Assembly: GCA_003278065.1 (NCBI GenBank) | Contig: QCHE01000007.1 | Coordinates: 1-60,287 of the forward strand | Direction of reading: 5' to 3' | Origin: Pelagibacteraceae bacterium AG-390-O04 | GTDB lineage: Bacteria; Pseudomonadota; Alphaproteobacteria; Pelagibacterales; Pelagibacteraceae | Length of the DNA stretch: 60,287 nucleotides | Shown: in pieces, positions 21,219 to 30,825 of the stretch | How the letters are laid out: each line of letters begins with the position of its first letter | How positions within the stretch are numbered: position 1 is the stretch's first letter | Made by a program: the position numbers and the translations under genes | Notes under the pieces: generated by a model | What the model was told of the DNA's origin: nothing | Seen by the model: only the letters and a program-made list of their open reading frames with translations | The model's database searches: none

Positions 21219-23040
21219 AGTTGGAAAAGAAGCAATAAAAAAAGAGCTCCCTTTAATTCCTAAACTACCTGGTGTTTACCGAATGCTTAACGATAAAGGT
21301 GATATCCTTTATGTTGGAAAAGCAAAGAATTTAACTAATAGACTTAAAAGTTATGTAGCAGAAAAAAATCATATTATCAGGACAGAAAGAATGCTATCTC
21401 AAACAAAAAAACTTGAAATTACTACAACATCAAATGAAAGCGAAGCTTTGCTTCTTGAAGCAAATTTAATTAAAAAATATAAACCAAAATTTAATATTCT
21501 GTTAAGAGATGATAAATCTTTTCCATTTATATTTATTGGCAATAAAGACAAATGGCCACAAATTAAAAGACATAGAGGAAAAAAAATAAAAGAAGGTTTT
21601 TATTTTGGCCCCTTTGCATCAGCTGGATCTGCTAATTGGACTATAAAAATGATACAAAAAATTTTTCACTTGAGAGTTTGTGATGATACTGTTTTTAAAA
21701 ATAGACAACGTCCTTGTATATTATATCAGATTAAAAGATGTTCTGGACCATGTGTTGGATATATAAAAGAGGATGAGTACAAAAAAAATGTTGAGGATGC
21801 AATTGAATTTGTTTCCGGCAAATCACGAAAGATACAAAAAAGTCTCTCAGACCAAATGGAAAAAGCTAGCGATGATTTAGATTTTGAAAAAGCAGTAATT
21901 TTAAGAGATAGAATAAAATCTTTAAACATTATTCAATCATCTCAAAGAATTAATGAAGCAAATTTAATTGAGGCTGATGTAATCGCTGGTTATAAAGAGT
22001 CTGGTAAAACTTGCATTCAAGTTTTTTTTTATCGTTCAAAACAAAATTGGGGTAATCAAGCTTTTTTTCCAAAGCATGATCCCGATGAAAAACTAGGTGA
22101 TGTATTAAATTCTTTTGTCTCTCAATTTTATGAGAACAAAAGTGTTCCTTCATCAATAATATTATCTGAAGAAATTAAAGAAAAGATTTTGATTGAAAAA
22201 ACTCTCTCTCAAAAAGAAGAAAAACAAATAAATATTTCTATCGCAAAAAAAGGATCGAAATTAAAAGTAATTAATCAAGCAATTAAAAATGCAAAAGATA
22301 GCCTAAATAGAAAACTTTACGAAAGTCAGAATAATAAAGAACTATTCGATGCGGTAACAAGTAAATTCAATCTGGAAACAAATATTAATTTAATCGAAGT
22401 TTATGACAATAGTCACATTCAAGGATCAAATAGTGTTGGAGCTTTAATTGCTTACGGCGATGATGGTTTTATAAAAAAACGATATAGAAAATTTAATATT
22501 AAGATACAAAAGAACGAACAAGATGATTATGGAATGATGCGAGAAGTTCTAAATCGAAGGTTTAAACGAGCCATACAAGAGAAAGACAATTATCTCACTT
22601 TTCCAGACTTAGTTCTAATTGATGGTGGAAAGGGCCAATACTCTGTTGCAAGAGAAACTCTTAATGAACTAGGTCTTCATGATTTACCAATAGTTGCTAT
22701 AGCCAAAGGAAAGCAAAGAAACAGTGGTAATGAAACCTTTTTCCATAATGGTAAAGAATTTAAATTTACAAAAAATGACCCTACTCTTTTCTTTCTGCAG
22801 AGAATCAGGGATGAATCACACCGATTTGCAATAAGTGCTCATAGGGCTAAAAGAAAAAAAGGGATTAGTAGCTCTTTACTTGATCAAATTGAAGGTATTG
22901 GCTCTATTCGAAAAAGAGCTTTATTAAATCATTTTGGTTCAGCAAGAGCGGTTGAGTCTGCAAGTCTTGACGAAATTAAATCTGTTGAAGGTGTTGAAGC
23001 AAAAGTAGCAAAAAAGATATATAACTTCTTTCACGAATAA
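21205..23040 (+). CDS. uvrC: Excinuclease ABC subunit C
   Basis: A 611-residue UvrC. The GIY-YIG nuclease domain ([20 protein letters not shown]) cuts 3' of the lesion. A UVR motif ([16 protein letters not shown]) binds UvrB. The C-terminal RNase-H-like nuclease includes [11 protein letters not shown] and [10 protein letters not shown] for the 5' cut, and tandem helix-hairpin-helix motifs ([18 protein letters not shown]) end the protein. I chose the ATG at 21205 inside the folB 3' end, since the upstream alternative adds folB-frame residues unlike UvrC. uvrB is 2.3 kb upstream in the same orientation. Confidence 0.97.
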   Translation: MISSEVGKEAIKKELPLIPKLPGVYRMLNDKGDILYVGKAKNLTNRLKSYVAEKNHIIRTERMLSQTKKLEITTTSNESEALLLEANLIKKYKPKFNILLRDDKSFPFIFIGNKDKWPQIKRHRGKKIKEGFYFGPFASAGSANWTIKMIQKIFHLRVCDDTVFKNRQRPCILYQIKRCSGPCVGYIKEDEYKKNVEDAIEFVSGKSRKIQKSLSDQMEKASDDLDFEKAVILRDRIKSLNIIQSSQRINEANLIEADVIAGYKESGKTCIQVFFYRSKQNWGNQAFFPKHDPDEKLGDVLNSFVSQFYENKSVPSSIILSEEIKEKILIEKTLSQKEEKQINISIAKKGSKLKVINQAIKNAKDSLNRKLYESQNNKELFDAVTSKFNLETNINLIEVYDNSHIQGSNSVGALIAYGDDGFIKKRYRKFNIKIQKNEQDDYGMMREVLNRRFKRAIQEKDNYLTFPDLVLIDGGKGQYSVARETLNELGLHDLPIVAIAKGKQRNSGNETFFHNGKEFKFTKNDPTLFFLQRIRDESHRFAISAHRAKRKKGISSSLLDQIEGIGSIRKRALLNHFGSARAVESASLDEIKSVEGVEAKVAKKIYNFFHE

Positions 23041-23045
23041 AAAAT

Positions 23046-23630
23046 ATGCTTAAAAAAATACCAAATATATTAACTGTAGGCAGGATTCTAATTGTACCTT
23101 TTTTCGTATTAGCTTTTTACTTACCAGGTTTTTATGGAGACTTAACTGCTCTTATTTTATTTATTGTTGCATCTTTCACTGATTTTTTAGATGGAATGTT
23201 GGCAAGATTACTTGGGGAAGAATCTAAACTTGGAGAATTATTAGATCCAATAGCTGACAAAATCATTGTAGCAACTGCTCTTATTTTACTTGTTATGGAT
23301 GGTACTATTCGTCACTATGAAGTGATTGCTGCAATAATTATTTTAACTCGAGAAATTTTAATTTCAGGTTTAAGGGAATTTTTAGCAAAAGGGCAAATTA
23401 AATTACCAGTCTCAAACCTTGCTAAATTAAAAACTGTTTTACAAATGATATCCATAGGACTTTTGCTTTCTGGAGAGACTGGAAATAAAATTATAAACTT
23501 TCAAGATTATAATGCACAAACGATAGGTATTATTCTTTTGTGGTTATCTGCAGCCCTGACTTTATTTACAGGTTATGATTATATGCGAAAAGGAATAGAT
23601 CACGCAATATCTGAAGATAACAAAGATTAA
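23046..23630 (+). CDS. pgsA: CDP-diacylglycerol-glycerol-3-phosphate 3-phosphatidyltransferase
   Basis: A 194-residue membrane enzyme. The CDP-alcohol phosphotransferase signature is complete: DFLDGMLAR followed by GELLDPIADK, giving the DxxDGxxAR...GxxxDxxxD spacing. IPNILTVGRI at the N-terminus and four to five membrane helices match PgsA. It makes phosphatidylglycerol phosphate, the first step to phosphatidylglycerol. It follows uvrC by 5 bp, the common uvrC-pgsA order. Its stop codon lies in a TTAA tetranucleotide shared with the convergent ilvE stop. Confidence 0.95.
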   Translation: MLKKIPNILTVGRILIVPFFVLAFYLPGFYGDLTALILFIVASFTDFLDGMLARLLGEESKLGELLDPIADKIIVATALILLVMDGTIRHYEVIAAIIILTREILISGLREFLAKGQIKLPVSNLAKLKTVLQMISIGLLLSGETGNKIINFQDYNAQTIGIILLWLSAALTLFTGYDYMRKGIDHAISEDNKD

Positions 23631-24509
23631 GCAGCTTTTTTCTTTTTTACTAAAACTTGATAACTTTCATTTAAATCAATTATTAAATCACACACTTTAA
23701 ATTTATTTTCAGCAATACAAGAAACAGGCGTAACTTCTGCAGCAGTTCCAGTTAAAAAACATCCAACAAAATTTTTCAGCTCTTCGGGTTTAATTTTTCT
23801 TTCATGAACTTTAATATTTTTTGATTTTGCGATTTCAATGACAGTTCGTCTTGTTATCCCATCTAAAAAACGAATCTGGTATAGGTGTGTGAAGCTCACC
23901 ATTCTTATCTTTAAAAAAAATATTTGCTCCTGTTGCTTCTGCAACATTATCTTCATGATCTAACATAAGGGAGTCTGTATAACCCTGTTTTTCTGCCTCG
24001 TGTTTTGAAAGTGTACAAATCATATAAAGTCCTGAAGCTTTTGTGTCCCAAGGGATTGTATTAGGTGCAGGTCTTCGCCAATTTGAAATATTTAATTTTA
24101 TACCCTCAACCTTAAGTTTAGGATCAAAATAAGAACCCCATTCCCAAGTTGCAATTGCTACATGAATTTTGGTTTTTTGAGCAGAGATAGCCATCATTTC
24201 ACTCCCTCTCCACACAACTGGCCTAACATATCCATTTTCAACTTTTTGAATATTAATTATTTGATTTGAGGCCTTGTTGATTTCATCTTCACTATAGGGA
24301 ATTTCAAAACCCATTCTTTTGGCTGAATAAAATAGTCTTGATGTATGTTCCTCTAATTTAAAAATAGATCCATCATATACTCGCTCACCCTCAAAAACAC
24401 AGCTAGCATAGTGAAGACCATGGCTCAATACATGTACTTTAACGTCTGACCAATCAACTAATTCGCCATTGTACCATATTTTGCCTGATCTTTTGTCGTA
24501 AGGTATCAT
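23627..24509 (-). pseudogene. ilvE: Branched-chain amino acid aminotransferase with an apparent one-base frameshift
   Basis: Class-IV PLP aminotransferase, split between two frames. From the ATG at 24509 the N-terminal 220 or so residues show HVLSHGLHYASCVFEGER, Lys in WDTKASGLYM and EDNVAEATGANIFF. The frame then derails into FFRWDNKTNCH and a stop. In another frame the missing part resumes seamlessly: FLDGITRRTVIEIAKSKNI, then FLTGTAAEVTPV and the normal end. The joint is a run of six A on the plus strand (23865-23870). One base fewer would restore a 293-codon ilvE. It could be a sequencing or assembly error, a real mutation, or a slippage site. This transaminase makes Val, Leu and Ile, so full loss would be costly. 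Confidence 0.9.
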
Positions 24510-24554
24510 TTTAAGAAATATAAAAAAATTATTACTGAAAAATATCTTTGTATC

Positions 24555-24560
24555 TATAAT
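24555..24560 (+). promoter_or_regulatory. Consensus -10 element ahead of the MarR regulator gene
   Basis: A perfect TATAAT lies in the 73-bp divergent gap between ilvE and the MarR gene, 22 bp before the ATG at 24583. No convincing -35 hexamer sits at 16-18 bp spacing. It is plausible as the promoter for the three-gene regulatory operon, but such hexamers are common in A+T-rich DNA. Confidence 0.3.
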
Positions 24561-24582
24561 ATGTCAATATAACTTACCTATC

Positions 24583-25020
24583 ATGAAAGAGCTCCTTTAC
24601 TTAAAAGATGAACAGCTTAAAGATTTAATTGAAAAATTATTCGTCAGTTATCGGGAAATTTTTTCTGACTCAAGAAAAGTTTTAGATAAATACTCTATTG
24701 GTCTAGCTCACAATAAGGTAATTCATCTATTATCAATGTATGATGGTATCTCAATATCAGAATTGCTTAAAAGACTTAAGGTCACTAAACAAAGTCTTAA
24801 TAGAGTACTTAAGGATCTAATTAAACTTAAGGCTATCGATTTCAAAAAAGATGAGCAAGATACAAGAGTTAAACATGTATTTCTTAACGAAAAAGGAAAA
24901 AAAATTTTTAATGAAATTTTTGAATTACAAAAAAGGAGAATTTATAATGCACTTTTAAAATCTAAATCTGAGGAAGTAATTAATTTTGAAAGTGTACTAA
25001 GTAAGGTAATTAATGGATAA
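24583..25020 (+). CDS. petP: MarR-family winged-helix regulator (PetP-like)
   Basis: A 145-residue MarR-type regulator. A winged helix-turn-helix spans about residues 40-110: ISISELLKRLKVTKQSLNRVLKDL is the HTH, and DEQDTRVKHVFLNEKGKKIF is the wing. Flanking helices would form the dimer interface. It overlaps the downstream response-regulator gene by 8 bp. In Rhodobacter a MarR-like PetP is encoded next to the regulator PetR beside the bc1 operon. The same pairing here, with petABC about 7 kb away, suggests the petP-petR equivalent. The symbol is therefore an inference from context. Confidence 0.8.
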   Translation: MKELLYLKDEQLKDLIEKLFVSYREIFSDSRKVLDKYSIGLAHNKVIHLLSMYDGISISELLKRLKVTKQSLNRVLKDLIKLKAIDFKKDEQDTRVKHVFLNEKGKKIFNEIFELQKRRIYNALLKSKSEEVINFESVLSKVING

Positions 25021-25690
25021 ATTTTTAGCACATATTTTAGTTGTAGATGATGATGATGGAATTAGATTGCTGGTTAAAAAATATTTAAACGAAAATAAAT
25101 ATTTAGTCACTACTTCAAGTAATGCTGAGGAGGCAAAAAAAAAAATTGAAATTATTAAATTTGATTTAATAATATTAGATATCATGATGCCTGGGAAAAA
25201 TGGATTAGAATTTATTAGAGATAATAAAGACAAGCTAAATGCACCAGTAGTATTATTAACAGCCAAGGGACAGGCTGATGAGAGAGTGGAAGGACTTGAA
25301 AGTGGAGCAGATGATTATCTTCCTAAACCTTTTGAGCCTAAAGAACTCCTTTTAAGAATAAAAAATATACTTAATAAAACAAAAAAAGATAATCTAAAAA
25401 GAGTAATTAAATTTGAAAATATTAAAATTGACCTTAATAAAAAATTAATTTTTAAAAATGAATTAGAATTTAAAATAAATACGACTGAAAAAATTATTCT
25501 AGAAAAGATGATAAATAATCCTGGTAAAACATTTAAAAGAATGGAAATTGGAAAACTAATAAATCTAGATAAAGAAAGATCAATAGATGTAATAATTACA
25601 AGATTGAGAAAAAAAATTGAATTAGATCCAAAAAATCCTAAATTTCTTCAAACAATTAGAGGAGCTGGCTATGTTTTATGGATTGAGTAA
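25013..25690 (+). CDS. petR: OmpR-family response regulator (PetR-like)
   Basis: A 225-residue two-domain regulator. The receiver has the acidic cluster VVDDDDG, phospho-acceptor Asp56 in LIILDIMMPG and Lys105 in LPKPFEP. The C-terminal winged helix includes RSIDVIITRLRKKIE and IRGAGYVL. It overlaps the MarR gene by 8 bp and the kinase gene by 20 bp, so the three are one unit. It may act with the adjacent kinase in an envelope- or respiration-linked response. OmpR/EnvZ naming would fit equally well. Confidence 0.9.
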   Translation: MDKFLAHILVVDDDDGIRLLVKKYLNENKYLVTTSSNAEEAKKKIEIIKFDLIILDIMMPGKNGLEFIRDNKDKLNAPVVLLTAKGQADERVEGLESGADDYLPKPFEPKELLLRIKNILNKTKKDNLKRVIKFENIKIDLNKKLIFKNELEFKINTTEKIILEKMINNPGKTFKRMEIGKLINLDKERSIDVIITRLRKKIELDPKNPKFLQTIRGAGYVLWIE

Positions 25691-26990
25691 ATATTTAAAA
25701 AATATTCTTCCAAAAAGTTTGTTTTATAGAGCTCTACTTATTGTAGCTGTGCCAGTTCTAGTTTTGCAACTTGTTATTACAATTGTTTTTTTCGATAGCT
25801 TATGGATAAAAACAACAAAGGGTATGTCAAGAGCACTTGTTAACGAAATTAGTACATTTATAGAAGTTTATAATAATGAAGATTTTAATAAAGAGGAGAT
25901 CACAAATCTTTTTTCAATGTATCAAGATTTAAATTTCGAATTCATTGAAGATGAAAATTTTACTTTTAGTTTTAATGAAAGATGGTTTAGCCCTATAGAC
26001 AGAACCTTAAGAAGAGAAATGAAATCAAGATTTGGGACTAATGAATTTTGGTTTAACACTACCAATTATCAAGAATTAGTTGATCTAAGAATTAAATATC
26101 AAAATGGTTATTTTAAATTTTTAGTTCCTAGAGATAGACTTTCTAGCTCATCTGCTAGAATATTTGGTTTATGGATAACTTTTCCAGCGTTAATTATGAT
26201 TATTATTTCCTTAATTTTTTTAAAAAATCAAACTAGACCCATAACAGCTTTAGCAAAAGCAGCTGAAAGATTTGGAAGAGGAGAGGAAATTGAGGAATTC
26301 AAACCCTCTGGAGCTTCAGAAATCAGACAAGCTGGACTTGAATTTGATAAAATGAGAAAAAGAATTATTCGTCACTTAAGTCAAAGATCAGAAATGTTAT
26401 CAGGAATTAGCCATGATTTACGAACTCCTTTAACACGAATGAAATTGTTAACAGCATTTATAAAAGATAAGAAAATAGCAAATGAGTTAACTGATGATAT
26501 TAATGAAATGGAAAAAATGCTTAATGAATATTTACAATTTACAAGTTCGTCTTATTTAGAAAAAGATGAATTGTTTAATATAAGTGAATTAATCGAACAA
26601 ATAATTGAAAAATATAATAATAAAGATATCTCAAAAGTTTTATCCGATAATATTTATTTAAATGGTAGAAAAAATTTAATAAAAAGGTCTATCAATAATA
26701 TAATTGATAATTCAATTAAATATGGAAATAAAGTGAATGTTGAACTTTTAAAAAAGAATAACAATATTTTTATCAAAATTGATGATGATGGACCTGGTAT
26801 TCCAGAACAAGAATATGATAATGTTTTTAAACCATTTTATAAAATCAATAAAGGGAGAGCCGACTCTAAATCTAGTGTAGGCCTTGGACTCTCAATTACC
26901 TCTGATATAATTCGATCACACGGTGGCAATATAAAATTAGAGAGATCTTCTTTGAACGGATTGAGTGTTAAGATCTTTTTGCCCGCTTAG
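25671..26990 (+). CDS. EnvZ-like sensor histidine kinase
   Basis: A 439-residue transmembrane kinase. Membrane helices lie at about 21-41 and 165-185, with a roughly 120-residue periplasmic sensor between them. A HAMP segment follows (RPITALAKAAERFGRGEEI). The dimerisation domain carries the phospho-His248 in GISHDLRTPLTRMK. The ATPase shows NIIDNSIKYG (N box), DDGPGIP (G1) and GLGLSIT (G2). It should phosphorylate the regulator encoded just upstream. Its 3' end overlaps the opposite-strand ubiK-like gene by 23 bp. Confidence 0.93.
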   Translation: MFYGLSKYLKNILPKSLFYRALLIVAVPVLVLQLVITIVFFDSLWIKTTKGMSRALVNEISTFIEVYNNEDFNKEEITNLFSMYQDLNFEFIEDENFTFSFNERWFSPIDRTLRREMKSRFGTNEFWFNTTNYQELVDLRIKYQNGYFKFLVPRDRLSSSSARIFGLWITFPALIMIIISLIFLKNQTRPITALAKAAERFGRGEEIEEFKPSGASEIRQAGLEFDKMRKRIIRHLSQRSEMLSGISHDLRTPLTRMKLLTAFIKDKKIANELTDDINEMEKMLNEYLQFTSSSYLEKDELFNISELIEQIIEKYNNKDISKVLSDNIYLNGRKNLIKRSINNIIDNSIKYGNKVNVELLKKNNNIFIKIDDDGPGIPEQEYDNVFKPFYKINKGRADSKSSVGLGLSITSDIIRSHGGNIKLERSSLNGLSVKIFLPA

Positions 26991-27219
26991 TTTTCTTTTT
27001 TTTTTTATTTTGAAATTTTTCAATCTTTTTCTCAAGATTTTCTACTCTTTTTGATAAAACTTCAAATTCATCTTTACTAGTGAGTTTCATTTTAAAGACA
27101 ATTTCGTCTCTTTTTGACTTTAATATGGTAATTAGTTCATTAGTTAGATCAATTGAAGATAAAAGCCCTTGTTCAAACAGTTTTGAAATTTTATTAAAGA
27201 CAAATTTTGAATTTTTCAT
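26968..27219 (-). CDS. ubiK: UbiK/BMFP-family accessory protein
   Basis: An 83-residue protein of the BMFP (YqiC/UbiK) type. The N-terminal amphipathic part FNKISKLFEQG leads to the diagnostic MKLTSKDEFEVLSKRVENLEKKI coiled coil, and the tail is very basic (KKKKKTKRAKR). UbiK proteins help assemble the aerobic ubiquinone-synthesis complex and can bind or fuse membranes as trimers. The short gene lies opposite the kinase 3' end and diverges from lgt across 50 bp. Confidence 0.8.
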   Translation of the reverse strand: MKNSKFVFNKISKLFEQGLLSSIDLTNELITILKSKRDEIVFKMKLTSKDEFEVLSKRVENLEKKIEKFQNKKKKKTKRAKRS

Positions 27220-27269
27220 ATATTTATTTAATTAGTTAATATAATTATATCTTATTATTTTAATTTATA

Positions 27270-28052
27270 ATGTTCATTAATAATTTTGACCCAGTTGCTA
27301 TTGAAATTTTCTCAATAGAAATTCGATGGTATTCTTTAGCTTATATATTGGGTATTTTAATAGGCTGGTATTTATCAAAAAAAATTTTCATTAAAAACGA
27401 TGAAATAAATAGAAAATTTGATGATTATATTGGTTATATAATTATTGGAATTATCTTGGGTGGAAGACTTGGTTATGTTTTATTTTATAACTTGAATTAT
27501 TATTCAAACAATATTTTAGATATATTAAAAATTTGGGAAGGTGGAATGTCTTTTCATGGTGGTTTAATAGGGGTTATTATAGCTAGCATTTTATTTACAA
27601 AGAAAAATAATGATGATGTATTTAAATATTTAGATATTGTAGCTTTAGTAGCGCCAATTGGAATTTTGTTTGGAAGAATAGCTAATTTCATTAACTCAGA
27701 ATTATATGGACATGAAAGTAGTGTTCCATGGGCAGTCCAATTTATTAAAATTGATAATTTATATCGTCATCCGTCACAACTTTATGAAGCATTTTTAGAA
27801 GGGTTTATCCTTTTTCTTATTCTTTTGATTTTTTGGAAAAAAAAATATTTAGAAAAGACTGGGATAATATCTGCATTATTTTTAATCATTTATTCAATAT
27901 TTAGATTCATTGTAGAATTTTTCAGAGTTCCTGATGAACAGATTGGATATTTTATTTTTAATTTGACTATGGGTCAAATAATTAGCCTTATATTTTTTAT
28001 CTTTGGTTTATTCTTATTTCTTATTAAAAATGAAAATAAAAAAAAAATATAA
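27270..28052 (+). CDS. lgt: Prolipoprotein diacylglyceryl transferase
   Basis: A 260-residue integral membrane enzyme with about seven helices. The Lgt signature is present as GRIANFINSELYG. Other conserved parts are IRWYSLAYILGI near the start, GGRLGYVLFYN, WEGGMSFHGGLIG and YRHPSQLYEAFLEG. It transfers diacylglycerol from phosphatidylglycerol to the lipobox Cys of prolipoproteins. The 3' end overlaps the next gene by 23 bp. Confidence 0.97.
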   Translation: MFINNFDPVAIEIFSIEIRWYSLAYILGILIGWYLSKKIFIKNDEINRKFDDYIGYIIIGIILGGRLGYVLFYNLNYYSNNILDILKIWEGGMSFHGGLIGVIIASILFTKKNNDDVFKYLDIVALVAPIGILFGRIANFINSELYGHESSVPWAVQFIKIDNLYRHPSQLYEAFLEGFILFLILLIFWKKKYLEKTGIISALFLIIYSIFRFIVEFFRVPDEQIGYFIFNLTMGQIISLIFFIFGLFLFLIKNENKKKI

Positions 28053-29082
28053 GTTACCATTAGATAAATTCATTGATTATTGTTTATACAATAAACAAAA
28101 AGGCTATTACATAAATAATAATCCTTTTGGAAAAAAAGGAGATTTTACTACAGCACCTAATATTTCAAGATTATTTTCTGAGATGATTGCAATTTGGATT
28201 TTAAGTTTCTGGCAAAATCTAGGTTGTCCAAAAAATTTTAATCTAGTAGAGCTTGGTGCAGGTAATGCAGAGATGATGAAAATTCTTATAGAAAGTTTTC
28301 GAAAATTTCCAAATTTTTTATCTTCTTGTAATATTTTTATTCTTGAGAAAAGTCCATTATTAACTAAAATTCAAAAAAAAAATCTTAAAGGTAATAAAGT
28401 AATTTGGCTTACTAATTTAAAAAAATTAAAAAAAAAACCTACTATCTTTATTGCGAATGAATTTTTTGACGCCATACCAATTAAGCAATTTATTAAATTA
28501 AATAATTCCTGGTTTGAAAGATTTGTAAGTATTAAGAATAAAGAAAATGTATTTTTTTTCGACAAGAAATTTAATATGGAAAAATTCGAAAAAAAAATTA
28601 AATATCAAATAAGCTCCAAACAAAATTTTATTGAGTATTCAGAAGAAGGAGTCAAATACTTAAGTAATATATCAAATATAATTAAAAAGAATAAGGGAGG
28701 CTTATTACTCATAGATTATGGATATTTTGAAAGAAAAATGAAAAACACTTTACAAGCTATATCTAATCAAAAGTATTCAAACGTATTGAAAAATATTGGA
28801 CACTCAGACATAACCCATAATATAAATTATAACTTATTTAAAAAAATTATCCAAAATATAGGTGGCTTAAAAGTGAAAACTACTACTCAAAGAAATTTTT
28901 TAATAAAAGTTGGCATAAAACAGAGAGCAGAAATAATATCAAAAAATCTTACTTTTTTAAAAAAGGCAGATATTTACTATAGACTAGAAAGACTAATTAA
29001 TATTAATCAAATGGGAAGTCTCTTTAAAGTAATGTTAGTCAAGAATAAAAATATTAGATTTAACCTTGGATTTCAAAAATGA
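28030..29082 (+). CDS. SAM-dependent methyltransferase, MidA/NDUFAF7 family
   Basis: A 350-residue protein of the COG1565 family. It has an N-terminal PLDKFIDYCLYNKQKGYY, GDFTTAPNISRLFSEMIAIW, the SAM-binding loop LVELGAGNAEMM and IFIANEFFDAIPIKQF. A later LLIDYGYF and HSDITHNINY complete the pattern. The mitochondrial homologue symmetrically dimethylates an Arg of a complex I subunit; the bacterial role may be similar. The ATG at 28030 fits the family start, with a 23-bp overlap with lgt. Confidence 0.88.
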   Translation: MKIKKKYKLPLDKFIDYCLYNKQKGYYINNNPFGKKGDFTTAPNISRLFSEMIAIWILSFWQNLGCPKNFNLVELGAGNAEMMKILIESFRKFPNFLSSCNIFILEKSPLLTKIQKKNLKGNKVIWLTNLKKLKKKPTIFIANEFFDAIPIKQFIKLNNSWFERFVSIKNKENVFFFDKKFNMEKFEKKIKYQISSKQNFIEYSEEGVKYLSNISNIIKKNKGGLLLIDYGYFERKMKNTLQAISNQKYSNVLKNIGHSDITHNINYNLFKKIIQNIGGLKVKTTTQRNFLIKVGIKQRAEIISKNLTFLKKADIYYRLERLININQMGSLFKVMLVKNKNIRFNLGFQK

Positions 29083-29840
29083 TTCAATCGAACAAATTAA
29101 AAAAAATTAAAGGAATTAACCATGGATTTTTCAATAGAATTGGCGGAGAATCAAAAGGAATTTATCAAAGCTTAAATTGTGGTCTTGGCTCTAAGGATGA
29201 AAAAAAAATAGTAAAAAAAAATCTAAAAGCTGTAAAAAATAGAATTGGCAAAGAGTCAAAAACTATTTTCTTATTGCACCAAATTCATAGTAATAAATTT
29301 GTCTATTTAAGTAAAAACTTTAAAAACACGAAAAAAAAAATTAAAGCTGATGCAATTATTACTGATCAACGAAGATTACCCATAGCAGTCTTAACGGCAG
29401 ATTGTGTACCAATATTAATTTATGATAACATTTTGAATATTATTGCTGCTATTCATGCCGGTTGGAAAGGTGCTTATAAAGGGATTATAAAAAATGTAAT
29501 TAATTTCATGTTAAAAAAGGGTTGTAAAAGAGAGAACATTCATGTTGCTATAGGTCCTTGTATTTCTCAAAAAAATTATAATGTTAAAGGAGATTTCATT
29601 AAAAAATTTATTAAAAAAGATAAAAAAAACAAAATATTTTTTAAAAAAAGAAAAAATTTAACGTATTTTGATTTATCAAGTTATGTCAAATCTCAACTTA
29701 AATTGAGTAAAATTACAAATATTGACCATATAAATATTGATACTTTTGATTATAAAAATAATTTTTTCAGTGCAAGACGATCTTCAAGACTAAAACATGA
29801 TGATTATGGTAGAAATATTTCAATAATTATGATTAACTAG
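29079..29840 (+). CDS. pgeF: PgeF/YfiH-family multicopper-like (DUF152) protein
   Basis: A 253-residue protein with the YfiH hallmark sites: [20 protein letters not shown] at the start, [24 protein letters not shown], the metal-binding [14 protein letters not shown], and [11 protein letters not shown] with the conserved Cys. Homologues have purine-nucleoside phosphorylase activity, and the E. coli protein corrects misincorporated L-Ser in peptidoglycan. It overlaps the upstream methyltransferase gene by 4 bp and precedes prs by 8 bp, in keeping with a nucleotide-salvage role. Confidence 0.92.
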   Translation: MIQSNKLKKIKGINHGFFNRIGGESKGIYQSLNCGLGSKDEKKIVKKNLKAVKNRIGKESKTIFLLHQIHSNKFVYLSKNFKNTKKKIKADAIITDQRRLPIAVLTADCVPILIYDNILNIIAAIHAGWKGAYKGIIKNVINFMLKKGCKRENIHVAIGPCISQKNYNVKGDFIKKFIKKDKKNKIFFKKRKNLTYFDLSSYVKSQLKLSKITNIDHINIDTFDYKNNFFSARRSSRLKHDDYGRNISIIMIN

Positions 29841-29848
29841 ACTTTTCA

Positions 29849-30781
29849 ATGAAATTATTAACAGGAAATAGCAATAAAGCTTTAAGTAAAAATATTGCAA
29901 AATATTTAAAATCTAAGCTTATTAATTCAAGTATTAGAAAGTTTGCAGATGGAGAAATTTATATTGAAATAAATGAAAATATTAGAGGTAATAGTATTTT
30001 TATTATTCAATCAATATCTTCACCAGCAAATGATAATTTAATGGAATTATTACTTTGTATTGATGCATTAAAAAGATCATCAGCAAAAAATATAACAGCT
30101 GTAATTCCTTACTTTGGATATGCAAGACAGGACAGGAAAGTTGTCCCAAGAACTTCTATTTCTGCAAAGCTAGTTTCAAACTTAATTACTAAAGCTGGAG
30201 CCGATAGAGTCGTAACTGTAGATTTACATGCAGGTCAAATCCAAGGTTTTTTTGATATTCCTGTAGATAACCTTTTTGCAACTCCAATATTCGCAAGGCA
30301 TATAAAGAAAAAACTTAAAAATAAAAATATCATTTGTGTTGCGCCAGATGTTGGTGGAACTGAAAGAGCAAGAGCTTTAGGAAAAATGTTAAATGTTGGT
30401 TTAGCAATTGTCGACAAAAGAAGACCTAAGCCTGGTCAGGCACAAGTAATGAACATAGTTGGAGATGTTAAAGGTAAAACTTGTATAATTGTAGATGATA
30501 TAATTGATTCAGGAGGAACGATAATTAATGCAGCAAAAGCTCTTAAGGATAGAGGAGCTAAAGAAGTTTATGTATACATAACACATGGGGTATTAAGTGG
30601 AGAAGCTGTAAAAAAAATAAAGAAATCTGTTATAAAAAATTTAGTAATCACTGATACAATTGATAATAATAATAGAACTAAAAATGTTAAAAATATTGAG
30701 GTTTTGCCAATTTCAGGTCTAATGGGCGAGGCAATTAAAAGGATTTCTAATTCAACTTCAGTATCTGATTTGTTTAAATAA
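29849..30781 (+). CDS. prs: Ribose-phosphate pyrophosphokinase
   Basis: A 310-residue PRPP synthase of class I. Markers are [16 protein letters not shown], the flexible-loop region [10 protein letters not shown], the cation site [19 protein letters not shown] and the PRPP loop [10 protein letters not shown]. It makes PRPP for nucleotide, His, Trp and NAD synthesis. The gene sits 44 bp upstream of rplY, the common prs-rplY-pth-ychF order. Confidence 0.98.
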   Translation: MKLLTGNSNKALSKNIAKYLKSKLINSSIRKFADGEIYIEINENIRGNSIFIIQSISSPANDNLMELLLCIDALKRSSAKNITAVIPYFGYARQDRKVVPRTSISAKLVSNLITKAGADRVVTVDLHAGQIQGFFDIPVDNLFATPIFARHIKKKLKNKNIICVAPDVGGTERARALGKMLNVGLAIVDKRRPKPGQAQVMNIVGDVKGKTCIIVDDIIDSGGTIINAAKALKDRGAKEVYVYITHGVLSGEAVKKIKKSVIKNLVITDTIDNNNRTKNVKNIEVLPISGLMGEAIKRISNSTSVSDLFK

Positions 30782-30794
30782 TTACCTTGAGTTA

Positions 30795-30825
30795 TTTTAG
30801 AACATGAGCTAAAAACCTTTTTTTT
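30795..30825 (+). terminator. Possible weak terminator or attenuator hairpin before rplY
   Basis: TTTTAG (30795-30800) and CTAAAA (30809-30814) can pair over an 8-nt loop, followed by a run of eight T (30818-30825) ending at the rplY ATG. This has the form of an intrinsic terminator, but the stem is short and A+T-rich. It could lower read-through from prs into rplY, or it could be chance. Confidence 0.25.
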
